From Streptosporangium nondiastaticum (GTDB lineage Bacteria > Actinomycetota > Actinomycetes > Streptomycetales > Streptomycetaceae): a stretch of 64,000 nt of DNA. Position 1 is the stretch's first letter. Each line of letters opens with the position of its first letter. The DNA is taken from contig NZ_PXWG01000001.1 in the NCBI RefSeq assembly GCF_003011965.1, positions 62,001-126,000 on the forward strand, in the 5' to 3' direction. Under the pieces are notes generated by a model. The model made no database searches, was not told the origin of the DNA, and saw nothing but the letters and a program-made list of their open reading frames with translations. The translations under genes and the position numbers were made by a program. Shown one piece after another: positions 53,329 to 61,830 of the stretch.

Positions 53329-53778
53329 ATGGGTGCTTACGTGTCGATCAGGGGATGGCTGGAGTGCGACGAGGGACAACTCATCGCTGCGCGAAAGATC
53401 ATATCGTCCCACGAAGACGATCACTATTCGCACGGGTGGGGCGCGCCTCGCCGACACGTCAACTGGACCTATTACCTCTTCTACGGCGCCAACATCCGCG
53501 AGTCGGCCGTGAACTGGTTCACTGGCCAGCTCAGAGAGATAGCCCGGATCTCTGACGCCGACGGATACTTCGTCCGGGGTCTGTTCCTTGCCAGTCACGA
53601 AGTCGCTGGAATGACCGAATGGCAGGTCCGCGAAGGCTGGCTCTTCACCTCGCCAGCCGACACCATACCAGTACCTCGACGAATAGCCCGATCTATGAAT
53701 CGTTGTCCGTCTGCTCGGCGACGCAGACAGTTGCCTTCACCGTACGCTCGGGGCGGGCAGCGCTCACCCCGAGCGTGA
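53329..53778 (+). CDS. Hypothetical protein with probable C-terminal frameshift
   Basis: AGAGGAG precedes the ATG. The first ~115 residues (YVSIRGWLECDEGQLIAARK, NWTYYLFYGANIRES, GLFLASHEVAGMTEWQVREG) form a compact conserved-looking domain found in streptomycete accessory genes near SUKH and other immunity-type genes. After SPADT the frame becomes Arg/Pro-rich and runs to 53778. The +1 frame at the same place reads YQYLDE then TAG (53684-53686), a more natural end, so a one-base indel close to 53665 is likely. Function unknown. Confidence 0.6.
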   Translation: MGAYVSIRGWLECDEGQLIAARKIISSHEDDHYSHGWGAPRRHVNWTYYLFYGANIRESAVNWFTGQLREIARISDADGYFVRGLFLASHEVAGMTEWQVREGWLFTSPADTIPVPRRIARSMNRCPSARRRRQLPSPYARGGQRSPRA

Positions 53779-53866
53779 TCTCGGAAACGGACTGCGACTC
53801 CTCCTGCCCGTCCAAGTACGACAGCAGGACCTGACTCCATATCGTTTCGCCCCGGCCGGCCTTCAT
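53693..53866 (-). CDS. Possible small protein or gene tail
   Basis: 57 codons from an ATG, reading MKAGRGETIWSQVLLSYLDG and then QEESQSVSEITLGVSAARPE. Composition looks coding (not Arg/Pro noise) but there is no ribosome site and no family match. It overlaps the frameshifted tail of the convergent gene, which supports that tail being unreal. Confidence 0.35.
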   Translation of the reverse strand: MKAGRGETIWSQVLLSYLDGQEESQSVSEITLGVSAARPERTVKATVCVAEQTDNDS

Positions 53867-53929
53867 CGATTCACAACGGCCGGCTCGGGTGGACGCCTGG
53901 GATGAGACTGCCGCGGCTCGCCGAGCACC

Positions 53930-54025
53930 GACGACGGGCAGGAACTGATCGCCGGACTCGACAGCCTCCTGAGCCGGATGCTCGAGACACCTCTTGACTC
54001 GTTCTACGGCAGGAGCGCACGCTGA
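53930..54025 (+). pseudogene. C-terminal gene fragment
   Basis: The plus strand reads DDGQELIAGLDSLLSRMLET and PLDSFYGRSAR to a TGA. It resembles the last helix of a longer protein, with nothing coherent upstream. Confidence 0.25.
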
Positions 54026-54036
54026 GAATACGAGGT

Positions 54037-54059
54037 GTACACATCCGATGTATGTGTAC
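54037..54059. promoter_or_regulatory. Inverted repeat upstream of the carboxypeptidase operon
   Basis: GTACACAT and ATGTGTAC (8-bp perfect arms, 7-base spacer) in an AT-richer patch 123 bp before the first ATG. Likely operator or promoter element. Confidence 0.45.
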
Positions 54060-54181
54060 ATGCCGCGCATGCATGCGCCGAGGGCTACACGCTCACCCGT
54101 CCACTCGCCGCGAGCGCGCCGTCCCCGGCCGGGTCGGCACGGCCGATCTCCGAGTCCGACGGCGCCCGAGAGGGGCCCGTC

Positions 54182-54496
54182 ATGTCCAGCGAGTACACCA
54201 TTCTGCGTGTCCGCGTCACGGCCAAGGATGCCGACACCCTGCGCGCCCTGCTGCGCGACTCCCGCCCCGACGTCGGAGGCCAGATCCGTCAGAACGAAGA
54301 CGGCAGCTTCACCTTCGACGCCTACGTGTCCCCCGAGCAGGGCGAAGCCCTGACCCGCGAGGGTGTGTCGGCCGAGGTCATCGAGGACGCCACCGCCACC
54401 GGACGTGCCCGCCAGGCCGAGGTGGGCGAAGGAGACCGGTTCGCCCCCGAGGACGCGGTTCCGCAGGGACTCGCCCTCAAGGTGCAGGGCAGCTAG
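54182..54496 (+). CDS. Small partner protein of the M14 carboxypeptidase
   Basis: 104 residues, acidic, no signal peptide. Opening YTILRVRVTAKDADTLRALL and the strand pattern GGQIRQNEDGSFTFDAYVSP recall small ferredoxin-like folds such as peptidase propeptides/inhibitors. It ends 10 nt before the carboxypeptidase gene in one operon. A role as intracellular inhibitor, chaperone or recruitment subunit of the peptidase is an inference from the fold-like pattern and linkage. Confidence 0.65.
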   Translation: MSSEYTILRVRVTAKDADTLRALLRDSRPDVGGQIRQNEDGSFTFDAYVSPEQGEALTREGVSAEVIEDATATGRARQAEVGEGDRFAPEDAVPQGLALKVQGS

Positions 54497-54506
54497 GAGG
54501 GACGCC

Positions 54507-55580
54507 ATGCCGTACCTGAACATCACCGAGGTCGAATCCGGTGTGACCAGCCTGGCCGCCGCCTTCCCGGCGACGGACCTCATCGAGCTGCCCGAGCCGA
54601 CCTTCGAGGGCCGGACCTGCCACGCCCTGCGGATCGGCACGCACCGCCTGGAGCCGAAGCCCGCCGTCGTCCTGATCGGCGGGGCGCACGCCCGCGAGTG
54701 GGGCAGCTGCGAGATCCTGGTCAACCTTGCCGCCGATCTGCTGCACGCGCACGCCGGCGGCACCGGCCTCGCGTACGGCGGTACGAGCTTCACCTCCGCC
54801 CAGGTGCGCGCGATCATGGAGAAGCTCGACGTCGTCGTCTTCCCGCTCGTCAACCCGGACGGCCGGCACTACAGCCAGACCGTCGACCCCATGTGGCGGA
54901 GGAACCGCAATCCGGCCCAGTCCGGCGGCAATCCGGCCGCGGTCGGCGTCGACCTCAACCGCAATTACGACCACCTCTTCGACTACCGGACCGCCTTCCA
55001 CCCCTCCGCTCCGGTCCAGGTCTCGGACAACCCGGCCAACCCCGACCAGGTCTACCAAGGCCCCGAGCCCTTCTCCGAGCCGGAGCCCCGCAACGTGCGC
55101 TGGCTGCTCGACCACTTCGTCCGCACTCGCTGGTTCGTCGACGTCCACAGCTACACCCAGAAGATGCTCTACGTGTGGGGCGACGACCACAACCAGTCCG
55201 TAGACCCGGCCAAGAACTTCCGCAACCCCCTCTTCGACGGCAAGCGCGGACTGAAGGACGGCCTGCTCTACGCCGAGTTCATCGAGAAGGGCGACGCCGA
55301 CGACTCCGCCGTGCTCGCCGAGAGGTTCTGCGAGGCTCTCAAGGGCGTACGCGGCAAGAAGTACAGCCCCGAGCCGGGCTTCGACCTGTACCCGACCTGC
55401 GGAACCAGCGACGACTACACCTACGCGCGCCACATCGTCTCGGGCCAGGAGGAGGAGAAGATCCTCGCCTTCACGGTCGAGTGGGGAATGGACTTCCACC
55501 CACCGTGGGCGGAGATGGAGAAGATCGTCCTCGATGTCGACGCAGGCCTCGTGCAGTTCTGCCTGACTGCTCTCGCCTAG
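54507..55580 (+). CDS. M14-family zinc carboxypeptidase, cytoplasmic form
   Basis: 357 residues. Zinc ligands: His61 and Glu64 in GAHAREW, His214 in VDVHSYT; the substrate-binding DLNRNYD is present; catalytic Glu325 is in FTVEWG. Unlike most secreted streptomycete M14 enzymes it lacks a signal peptide. TAGGAGGGACGCC places a strong ribosome site before the ATG. Co-transcribed with the small upstream protein. Confidence 0.88.
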   Translation: MPYLNITEVESGVTSLAAAFPATDLIELPEPTFEGRTCHALRIGTHRLEPKPAVVLIGGAHAREWGSCEILVNLAADLLHAHAGGTGLAYGGTSFTSAQVRAIMEKLDVVVFPLVNPDGRHYSQTVDPMWRRNRNPAQSGGNPAAVGVDLNRNYDHLFDYRTAFHPSAPVQVSDNPANPDQVYQGPEPFSEPEPRNVRWLLDHFVRTRWFVDVHSYTQKMLYVWGDDHNQSVDPAKNFRNPLFDGKRGLKDGLLYAEFIEKGDADDSAVLAERFCEALKGVRGKKYSPEPGFDLYPTCGTSDDYTYARHIVSGQEEEKILAFTVEWGMDFHPPWAEMEKIVLDVDAGLVQFCLTALA

Positions 55581-55895
55581 AGGGCGTGGCAAATGGCAGC
55601 CGGGTCGTCGGCGGAGTGGGTTGAGACGGCGGTACGGCGAGCCGGCACGGCCCGCCGCGGAGTCGCCGGAGGACGCTCCACAGTGCGCGTCGTCCCGGGC
55701 TCGGCGTCATCGACCGGAGAGCCATCGGCATCCCGGATTCCGGGGGTCTATGACGACCGTCACGTGCGGGAACGTTGCGATCGCGAAGGCTACGCGGGAG
55801 GGTGCGGGGGTGGGCCTACCGAATGTGAGTGGGCGTTGTCTACCAGGACCGTTCATGCCACTTTGGTGCCTGATTCCGGCTGCTGTTGGCGGGAA

Positions 55896-55921
55896 CCCTG
55901 GACCGATTGCAGGGATTTTTT
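55896..55921 (+). terminator. Intrinsic terminator with T-run
   Basis: CCCTG...CAGGG stem followed by ATTTTTT, rare in such a G+C-rich genome. It lies ~315 bp after the carboxypeptidase stop; 55581-56069 contains no gene I can support. Confidence 0.5.
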
Positions 55922-56001
55922 GATCGCTCGGGTCAGCCTGCCCATTGCGGATCGTAATGTTGGCGTATCGCAGGGTGGGGGCGGTAGCGTCCGGGGCAGA
56001 G

Positions 56002-56040
56002 AAAGGGCCCTGACGGCAGGTCAACCAGTTCAGGGCCTTT
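56002..56040. terminator. Hairpin near the start of a decayed mobile segment
   Basis: AAAGG(G)CCCTGA and TCAGGGCCTTT arms with one bulged base and a ~16-base loop. Confidence 0.45.
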
Positions 56041-56069
56041 CACTGTTCGCTACGATCGTGGAGGGCGCA

Positions 56070-56339
56070 ATGCCTCCTGACCGCATGCTGCCCACGTCCC
56101 GTACGAGGGGCGGGGAACAGCGAGATGACCGTAACACTTCGCGTGCCGGCTGCGCTGGAACACTGGTGGTCCATCACCTGACGTTGACGCTGTCGATAGG
56201 TGGATTCCTCGCGCTGGTGGTCCTGGGCGTGCTTCTGGTGTCGCCGCAGGTCGCTCCCATCGTGCCCGGCATCCTGCTGGCCGTCGTGCCGGCGGCGAGC
56301 AGATCCCGGCTGCACTATCGCTACCTGCGCTCTTCCTGA
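56070..56339 (+). CDS. Small membrane protein, possibly plasmid/integrative-element derived
   Basis: 89 residues with GGAGGGCGC before the ATG. After a charged 35-residue start come two hydrophobic segments (LTLSIGGFLALVVLGVLLV and VAPIVPGILLAVVPAA) separated by a short turn. Small two-helix proteins of this sort accompany transfer genes of actinomycete integrative elements, and the next gene has a plasmid-like zinc knuckle, but the assignment is tentative. Confidence 0.45.
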   Translation: MPPDRMLPTSRTRGGEQRDDRNTSRAGCAGTLVVHHLTLTLSIGGFLALVVLGVLLVSPQVAPIVPGILLAVVPAASRSRLHYRYLRSS

Positions 56340-56531
56340 CCAGCCAGTCGTCGGGCCGGTCGCCCACCGACCGGCCCGACGGCTTCCACGGCCGCCTGCC
56401 CCTGAGACCAGGAAACCTGTGCCCACACCAAGCCCTCGCGGTACCGGCCACCCGTCGTGCTCGGACCCTGGGTGTGGACATCGCCGGCGACACCGTTTCC
56501 TCAGTAGCACACCCCGAAAGGGCCACCTCGA

Positions 56532-57599
56532 ATGACGAACGGCGCGGAGCACGTCTCCTGCCGCAACCCCGGCTGCCCGAACCCGGTCACCCCGTCCACG
56601 GGCTCCGGACGGCCGCGGAAGTACTGCAGCACCGATTGCCGCACCGCATTCCACCGCACCCGCGGCCAGCGACCCGCACCCGACACCACGCGTCATGACG
56701 ACTACGTCCGCCAGATCCTCGACGAGGCCGTTGAGCGCCTCGAGGCACTGCGCGACCTCGCCCACGCGGATCGCACCGAGCTGACCGAGGCTGCCCTGCT
56801 GCGCTCCCACTCGCTTGCCTTGCTCAACGGTGCCGCCGAGCTGGGCAAGGACCTCTCCGACCTCGACGCGGCGATCGTTCAGCAGGCCCGCGACCGGGGC
56901 ATGAAGGTCGCCGAGATCGGCCAGGCCCGCAACATCAGCGCGGACAAGGTCAGTCGCGACTGGCCCGCCGACAGCATCGACCGCCGCATGCAGCAACGCC
57001 GCTACCGGCCCCGCCCCAACCGCCGCCTGCGCCCAAGGATCAACGACTGGAGTGTGCTGGATGACTGCACGTTCCCACCCAGCTTCCTGACGGGGGAGCA
57101 GCCGGAGCCGGGCTCTCCTCCCGACAGGACCGACGCCACCGAGGGCCCTCCGCCTTGGTCGATTCTGAGGAGGCTGGGGGCATGTGTGAAGAGGACGGCC
57201 GTTATGCCGCTGTCGCCCGGCCGTCGATGCGACGGTTCGATCCGGCTGTTCACAAGTGGCGCCGGCCGGGATACACGGACCGCTTCAGGACCGCTTGCCC
57301 CGGGACGGGTACGCGTTTCCTGGGGAGATGATCAGTCCCACCAGAAGTCCCAGCGGGGGTGGGAACCGGTGATCCGCTCGGCGTATGCGGCCAGTGTGTG
57401 CGATCGGCCGCCCTGCCGAATGGCGTCCGGACAGAAGGCGAAGTGCTCGGCCGCAACCAGCGGAGCCTCGTGCTCGCCCACCGGTGGAGTGACGACACTG
57501 AGGCGAAGCGTGGAGAACCCGACTGCCATGACCCGGGCTCCGAAACGATGTTCCCAGTCACGGACGACCTCGGAGAACTTCGGGGTGTCATTGTCGTAG
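56532..57599 (+). CDS. Zinc-knuckle/HTH DNA-binding-like protein, likely with aberrant C-terminus
   Basis: 355 codons. Residues ~8-40 hold paired cysteines (SCRNPGCPNP, KYCSTDCRTAFHR), a knuckle common in streptomycete plasmid and AICE proteins. Residues ~60-155 are helical and include VAEIGQARNISADKVSRDW, an HTH-like segment. After ~residue 200 the frame becomes non-protein-like and lies antisense to a better-supported DUF4253-like sequence (57332-57622), so the true C-terminus has probably been lost. Confidence 0.5.
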   Translation: MTNGAEHVSCRNPGCPNPVTPSTGSGRPRKYCSTDCRTAFHRTRGQRPAPDTTRHDDYVRQILDEAVERLEALRDLAHADRTELTEAALLRSHSLALLNGAAELGKDLSDLDAAIVQQARDRGMKVAEIGQARNISADKVSRDWPADSIDRRMQQRRYRPRPNRRLRPRINDWSVLDDCTFPPSFLTGEQPEPGSPPDRTDATEGPPPWSILRRLGACVKRTAVMPLSPGRRCDGSIRLFTSGAGRDTRTASGPLAPGRVRVSWGDDQSHQKSQRGWEPVIRSAYAASVCDRPPCRMASGQKAKCSAATSGASCSPTGGVTTLRRSVENPTAMTRAPKRCSQSRTTSENFGVSLS

Positions 57600-57972
57600 T
57601 CACAGGGCCCGGCCCATCCCACGGTCGTCAGCGCTTCGGCACCGGACGCCGCGGCGACCAGCCCCAGCCGTGTCTCCGCGCGGCTTGCGAGGAGCGCCCG
57701 TGCGTACTCGGCCGCCGATGGTCGGGGCTCGTCGCCGGCACGTCGCCGCCGGTGCCCCCTGTTCGCCCCAAGTCGGGGTCCGAGAGATCAACTTCTGGAA
57801 TGGTCTGAGTGACGGACGCTAGTACGTCGTGTCGCCGGCCGAGCGGGTCCGGGGTGTGGGCGGTGGGGATCTCCTGCACCGAAGTGACGTCGTCGGGCAG
57901 GCGGAGGAGGAGTACGTCCTGCTCATGATGGCTTTCCGGACAGCAAATTGGGCAGCGATTACGATGAGTCAT
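57332..57972 (-). pseudogene. DUF4253-like remnant joined to another fragment, frameshifted
   Basis: The 3' part reads AAEYARALLASRAETRLGLV, SGAEALTTVGWAGPCDYDND, AEHFAFCPDAI and ends PRWDFWWD, the classical end of DUF4253 proteins. The 5' part, from ATG 57972, reads MTHRNRCPICCPESHHEQDV and VTQTIPEVDLSDPDLG, which does not look like a DUF4253 N-terminus. The two are in different frames, meeting near 57740. This is a degraded or chimeric gene. Confidence 0.5.
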
Positions 57973-58289
57973 GTCAGGCTGATCTGATCTTTGGGCGACC
58001 GCGGCCGGAGCACTTCTGTAGGCGGCGGATTGCGCTGGCGAACCCGGAAGGTGCGGTGGACCGGCTCCTGGACAGTGTGGGGGTCGCGCGGGGCGACCGG
58101 CCGGTGAAGCCGCTCACGCGTCGGCGGGGAAACGACGTGAGCTTGGAACGGCTGGCCCGGTACCGCCGGGACGGTTCAACGTGACCACTGTCTCCGTGAG
58201 ACACGTTGTGCCGACCCGGGATTCGGACGGGGCGAGTCTCAGGTGATGGCGCCGGGGGAGGGGGCTCCGTTTACGCCCGGGGCTGGTCA

Positions 58290-58680
58290 CGGAGAGTGCG
58301 AAGGACAGGGTGATACCGGCCCGAGTGACGATCATGTGGCTTGCATCCTCGTATTGGGGGCGGCCTCCGGTGAGGTAGCGCGGAACGTCGAGGATCTTGA
58401 TCCACTCCAGAACCGCTCCAGGGACCTGTTCGTGCAAGATCCCCGCGATGGAATCGCGCACTGCGACGGCGGGCTGTTCACCGAGCGAGTCCAGCCAGGA
58501 CTTGGAATCCGTGAGCTTGGCGACGTCGTCCTTGGGCGGGCCGTAGTTCGGATTCTCCACGAATTCGCCGGTCAGCTGCCCGTCCTCGCCGACCTGCCGG
58601 ACACCCTTGACCGCTTCCCCCGGGGACGTAGCCGTTGGGATCGCTGATGAGGTCAAGGCCGGTCACCGCGACCGACCCGG
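58290..58680 (-). pseudogene. Fragment of a larger protein (possible polymorphic-toxin tail), frameshifted
   Basis: Two adjoining frames read GLDLISDPNGYVPG and then EAVKGVRQVGEDGQLTGEFV, KSWLDSLGEQPAVAVRDSIA, PGAVLEWIKILDVPRYLTGG. The first phrase resembles the junction of RHS/polymorphic-toxin proteins with variable tails. The rest has no recognised fold. No proper start is present. Confidence 0.35.
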
Positions 58681-58968
58681 ATTCGCTGCCGCCTTCGCGA
58701 CGAGCTCGGGTGGAGTTGACTGCAGAGTGCGACGCCGCTCGGCTGATATGTCCCCCATGTGGGCAACCCTTTGCCTGGTTCCTCCAAGGAGGTCAGTACC
58801 ACCCCGCCTGGGGCATATTTTCCGTGTGCGCTGTCGGTTGACGTCTCAGGGGCTGGGTTGAGCTGCTTCTCACTGCGGATCACGCGGCGGAGGCTGGTGC
58901 GAGCGATCCACGCCCTTTCCGCGGGTCCCTCGCTCGGCGCAACGCCGACCTCCCGCATTCGTAGTCCT

Positions 58969-59310
58969 ATGGCTGAAGCATCCAGTAACCCGTGCGTCGT
59001 CCCCGAACGCGTCACCAAGGCCGGTCGCCAAGGCCGCCGCATCGACCTCTCGGGCGGGATCCTGGCGGACTACGAGCCGGAGGAGCTCGAGCAGGTGCGG
59101 GCCCGGATCGGCGAACCGTACGCGGTCTATGTGTCGTGCCGGTCCATGGACGCGGCCCGGGCCTTCCTCCACGACGTCCTGCCTGGTGTGGACGGTCTTG
59201 TCGACACCAACCACCGAGAGATCCTGCAGACGAGTGACTACGTCACGCTGACGGACCGTTACCCAGGATGGGACTGGCGTCGCCGATCGAGCGCATACCT
59301 CCATAGGCCG
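58969..59310 (+). pseudogene. Hypothetical gene cut by an IS fragment
   Basis: From an ATG the frame reads DLSGGILADYEPEELEQVRA, GEPYAVYVSCRSMDAARAFL and TSDYVTLTDRYPGWDW, convincing protein sequence, then passes directly into the antisense of a transposase end at about 59315. The C-terminus is therefore missing. Confidence 0.45.
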
Positions 59311-59328
59311 GCTCACATCAGTCTCCTG

Positions 59329-59450
59329 TCAGCTGCGGGTCCAGATGATGATGACGGCCAGGTGCAGTGCGGCCTGGTAGGCGACAGCAACGTTGTCCGT
59401 CCGCCTTGGCGAGGCCCGCCACGTTTGATCCGAGTGATGCAGCGACCCTT
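59329..59450 (-). mobile_element. 3' end of an IS5-type transposase gene
   Basis: The minus strand ends with RTDNVAVAYQAALHLAVIII followed by WTRS and a stop, the standard C-terminus of streptomycete IS5-family transposases. The rest of the transposase gene lies ~740 bp away at 60190-60711. Confidence 0.6.
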
Positions 59451-59459
59451 TTATGTAAT

Positions 59460-59487
59460 CTGTCCGGTGAGTTTCCTCACCGGACAG
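59460..59487. terminator. Perfect 12-bp hairpin
   Basis: CTGTCCGGTGAG-TTTC-CTCACCGGACAG, directly next to the transposase 3' fragment. It may be a terminator or a structural element of the insertion junction. Confidence 0.5.
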
Positions 59488-59604
59488 CGGCAGGCGGGCA
59501 CCCTGATTCCCGGCCGTGTCTCTTGGAGCAGCCTGACTCGGCCATGGCGCTGGGGAGCGCGTGAGCGGATCGATGGTCTGCATAACGCGGGCTAGGCTCG
59601 CCCC

Positions 59605-60195
59605 ATGACAGAGCCGCCCCTCACTGAAGCCGAGATCGTCGAGGCCGAGCGTGAACTCGGTGTGTCCTTTCCCAAGGAATATCGGGCGTATCTGCGCGAG
59701 GTGAGCGCGGGTGGGGAGCTCTTCCGGCTTGAGCGGACCGGATGTGGTTGGTGGTGGGCCGGCAATGATGAGTGGCGACGGGAGCTGCTGGCTGTTCCCT
59801 TTCCGCATCCCGACTCCTATGCCGAGAGGGACGACGAACTGATGGCACGTGAGCCACAGGCTGAGGCATTCGAGGACGATGCCGCGTATCGAACAGCCTG
59901 GCGTGCCTGGGACCACGAGGCCGACAGGTTCGAGGACCAGAAGACGGCCGGTGCGGTCGTCGTCCAGGAGCACGGCTGCGGCTTCTCCACCCTGTTGGCG
60001 CTGACCGGCTCGCTGGCCGGCACAGTGTGGTGGGACGGACGGGCTACTTGTGATCGGATCGTACCGCTCTCTTTGGACCACGCCACTGGCGCCCGGCCCG
60101 TCCAATTCCGGGAGTGGTTGGAACACGGCTCGTGGGCTCTGTTGCCGCCGGGCTGGGGGCCACGCCTTGCGCCGGGCCCTGTTGTTCACCGCTAG
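59605..60195 (+). CDS. SMI1/KNR4 (SUKH)-family protein
   Basis: 196 residues opening LTEAEIVEAERELGVSFPKE YRAYL, the SUKH signature, with a Trp/Asp-rich core (GCGWWWAGNDEW) and a C-terminal FREWLEHG helix. SUKH proteins commonly neutralise polymorphic toxins. The gene is complete and sits between the two halves of an IS5-type transposase; its last few residues (APGPVVHR) may derive from the IS junction. No intact toxin gene is adjacent. Confidence 0.75.
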   Translation: MTEPPLTEAEIVEAERELGVSFPKEYRAYLREVSAGGELFRLERTGCGWWWAGNDEWRRELLAVPFPHPDSYAERDDELMAREPQAEAFEDDAAYRTAWRAWDHEADRFEDQKTAGAVVVQEHGCGFSTLLALTGSLAGTVWWDGRATCDRIVPLSLDHATGARPVQFREWLEHGSWALLPPGWGPRLAPGPVVHR

Positions 60196-60711
60196 GTTCT
60201 GTCCTTTGGCCGGCATGCGGGACATCACCGTCCCGAAGGCGGGTGCATCACCTGCCTGGCCTGCGGTAACGGTGAACGCGAGAGGCCATGCGCGGCCGTC
60301 TGCTGCCAGGTGGACCTTGGTGCTCAGCCCGCTGCGGGAGCGTCCGAGAGCGTGATCGGCGGGCTCGCCGGGGTGGCGCGCCCCCTTTTGAGTGCTTCGG
60401 CAGCGTGCTGGTGGGCCCGGACGACTGTGGAGTCCACTGCCACCGTCCAGTCGATGTCGTCGTCGGCGTCCGCAGACGCCGAAGCGGCGGCGAAAATCAT
60501 CTCCCAGGTGCTGTCTGGCCCATCTGATCAGCCGCTTGTGAGCGGCCTGGAATGAGCCGAGCTCCTCGGGAAGGTCCCGCCAGGGCGAACTTGTGCGGTA
60601 CTTCCAGGCGATGGCTTCCAGGGTGCGACGGTGGTCGGCCCATCGCCGCCCGCGGACCGGATCTGCCGGCATCAGCGGCTCGATCCGGTCCCACATCGCA
60701 TCAGTAATCAA
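60190..60711 (-). mobile_element. 5' part of an IS5-type transposase gene, multiply frameshifted
   Basis: From ATG 60711: ITDAMWDRIEPLMPADPVRG, ITWKYR-like segment AIAWKYRTSSPWRDLPEELG, then in a second frame STWEMIFAAAS, DIDWTVAVDSTVVRAHQHAA (the catalytic DSTVVRAHQH region), then in the first frame again HALGRSRSGLSTKVHLAADG and AFTVTAGQAGDAPAF. At least two frameshifts, so it is not functional. Confidence 0.75.
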
Positions 60712-60763
60712 TAATCGGACGGATATATCCGATCAACTGGCCAACCCAGCAAAGAGACATGCG

Positions 60764-61417
60764 CTATCCCCGGCGGCGGAACCAGCGGCGGACGCCGGAG
60801 CCGGAGGGGCCGGCATCGAGGTCGCTCGCAGAGACAAAGGGCGGCAGCGCTTTGAACTCCTCGTGCAGGGTCAGGGTGGGAGTTATTCGTTCGAGCGTGG
60901 TCCGTACGCGGGTGAGTGGATGGTCGGGGAAATGCGCGTCCCATTGCTCGTGGTCACCGACGTGGTAAGGCAGGCCGCCGGTGATGTCCGGGCCGTACGG
61001 GTGAGGACCGGAGCACTGCTCCGGTTCCGTCCGGCTGAAAGTGACGGCCTCACGCACACCAGTGATCCCGCCCTCGGCGGCCTGGACCTTCACCACGGTG
61101 CTGCACCCGGCTCTCGGCACCGTCCACGCCCCGAGGAACACCAAGCCGTGGCCGCCGGCCGGCGGGATCTTGATGAACTGTCGGACGGCCGGGAGGGTGT
61201 CCACCTCGCCGAGTACGGCTTCGATCAGACCGCCGCCGACCTGGACGGCGAATCGGGCCAGGCCGTACCGGAGCCGGTCCAGTTGTTCAAAGGGAGCGGG
61301 CAGGTCCGGAGCGATGTCGAAGAAGTGGACGGAGAGGACGAGGCCCTGCTCGTCGGTCCACACCCCGGGCTCTCGTTCCGTGAAGCCGGTGAGGTCCATG
61401 CCGGTGATCGGTGTCAT
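60764..61417 (-). CDS. Conserved hypothetical protein
   Basis: 217 residues, no signal peptide or membrane segment. Opening TPITGMDLTGFTEREPGVWT and ILxV-type strands (GLVLSVHFFDIAPDLPAP, HGLVFLGAWTVPRAGCSTVV) are recognisable from unnamed streptomycete proteins. An AGG lies before the ATG. No neighbour gives a functional clue. Confidence 0.65.
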   Translation of the reverse strand: MTPITGMDLTGFTEREPGVWTDEQGLVLSVHFFDIAPDLPAPFEQLDRLRYGLARFAVQVGGGLIEAVLGEVDTLPAVRQFIKIPPAGGHGLVFLGAWTVPRAGCSTVVKVQAAEGGITGVREAVTFSRTEPEQCSGPHPYGPDITGGLPYHVGDHEQWDAHFPDHPLTRVRTTLERITPTLTLHEEFKALPPFVSASDLDAGPSGSGVRRWFRRRG

Positions 61418-61700
61418 GGGCCTCATCATCCGAGCCTGGTCACGATCGGACATTGAAGATCGAAAAACCTGTGCGTCGTCACGGCTCACCCGCGCCGAGC
61501 ATCGGGGCCGTCGTCGGGTGCGAGACGCGTGTATCGAAGACGACCAAGCTACGGCGCTGAAACGACCCCGTTGGGTGCGGGACGACGTGTCACCAGGCGT
61601 TGAACAGGTTCCGGTGGCTGGACGGAACATCAGGAAGACGGCTCAGCAGGTGTCAGGCAGGCCCCGTGCAGCAACCACCGGAACAGAGTGGCAGCTGACA

Positions 61701-61790
61701 GTGGCCAGTTAGTTTTCCCCGCCCGCGGCCACTTCAGCTCCCCGTCGTGACCACTCGAATTCCCCACTGACGGCCACTGTGTCTACGGAG
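61701..61790. mobile_element. IS21-like terminal repeat cluster (remnant end)
   Basis: Imperfect copies of a g(g/a)ccactt(c)-agctcccc motif recur at 61701, 61725, 61747 and 61771 about every 23 bp. Such serial subterminal repeats mark the ends of IS21-family elements; no istA/istB gene remains nearby. The rest of 61418-61830 shows no gene. Confidence 0.4.
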
Positions 61791-61830
61791 CGTGACGTCA
61801 CGGCCGTGGCGTGGGCTTGGCTGCCCTCGT

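Noticed and set aside
52855..53598. A 247-codon minus-strand gene.
   Set aside because: Composition is typical of antisense noise over the neighbouring genes; only a short central piece might be real debris.
57948..58184. A 78-codon plus-strand frame (around ANPEGAVDRLLDSVGVARGD).
   Set aside because: It looks partly protein-like but has no ribosome site and no recognised family, and overlaps other debris; too weak to call.
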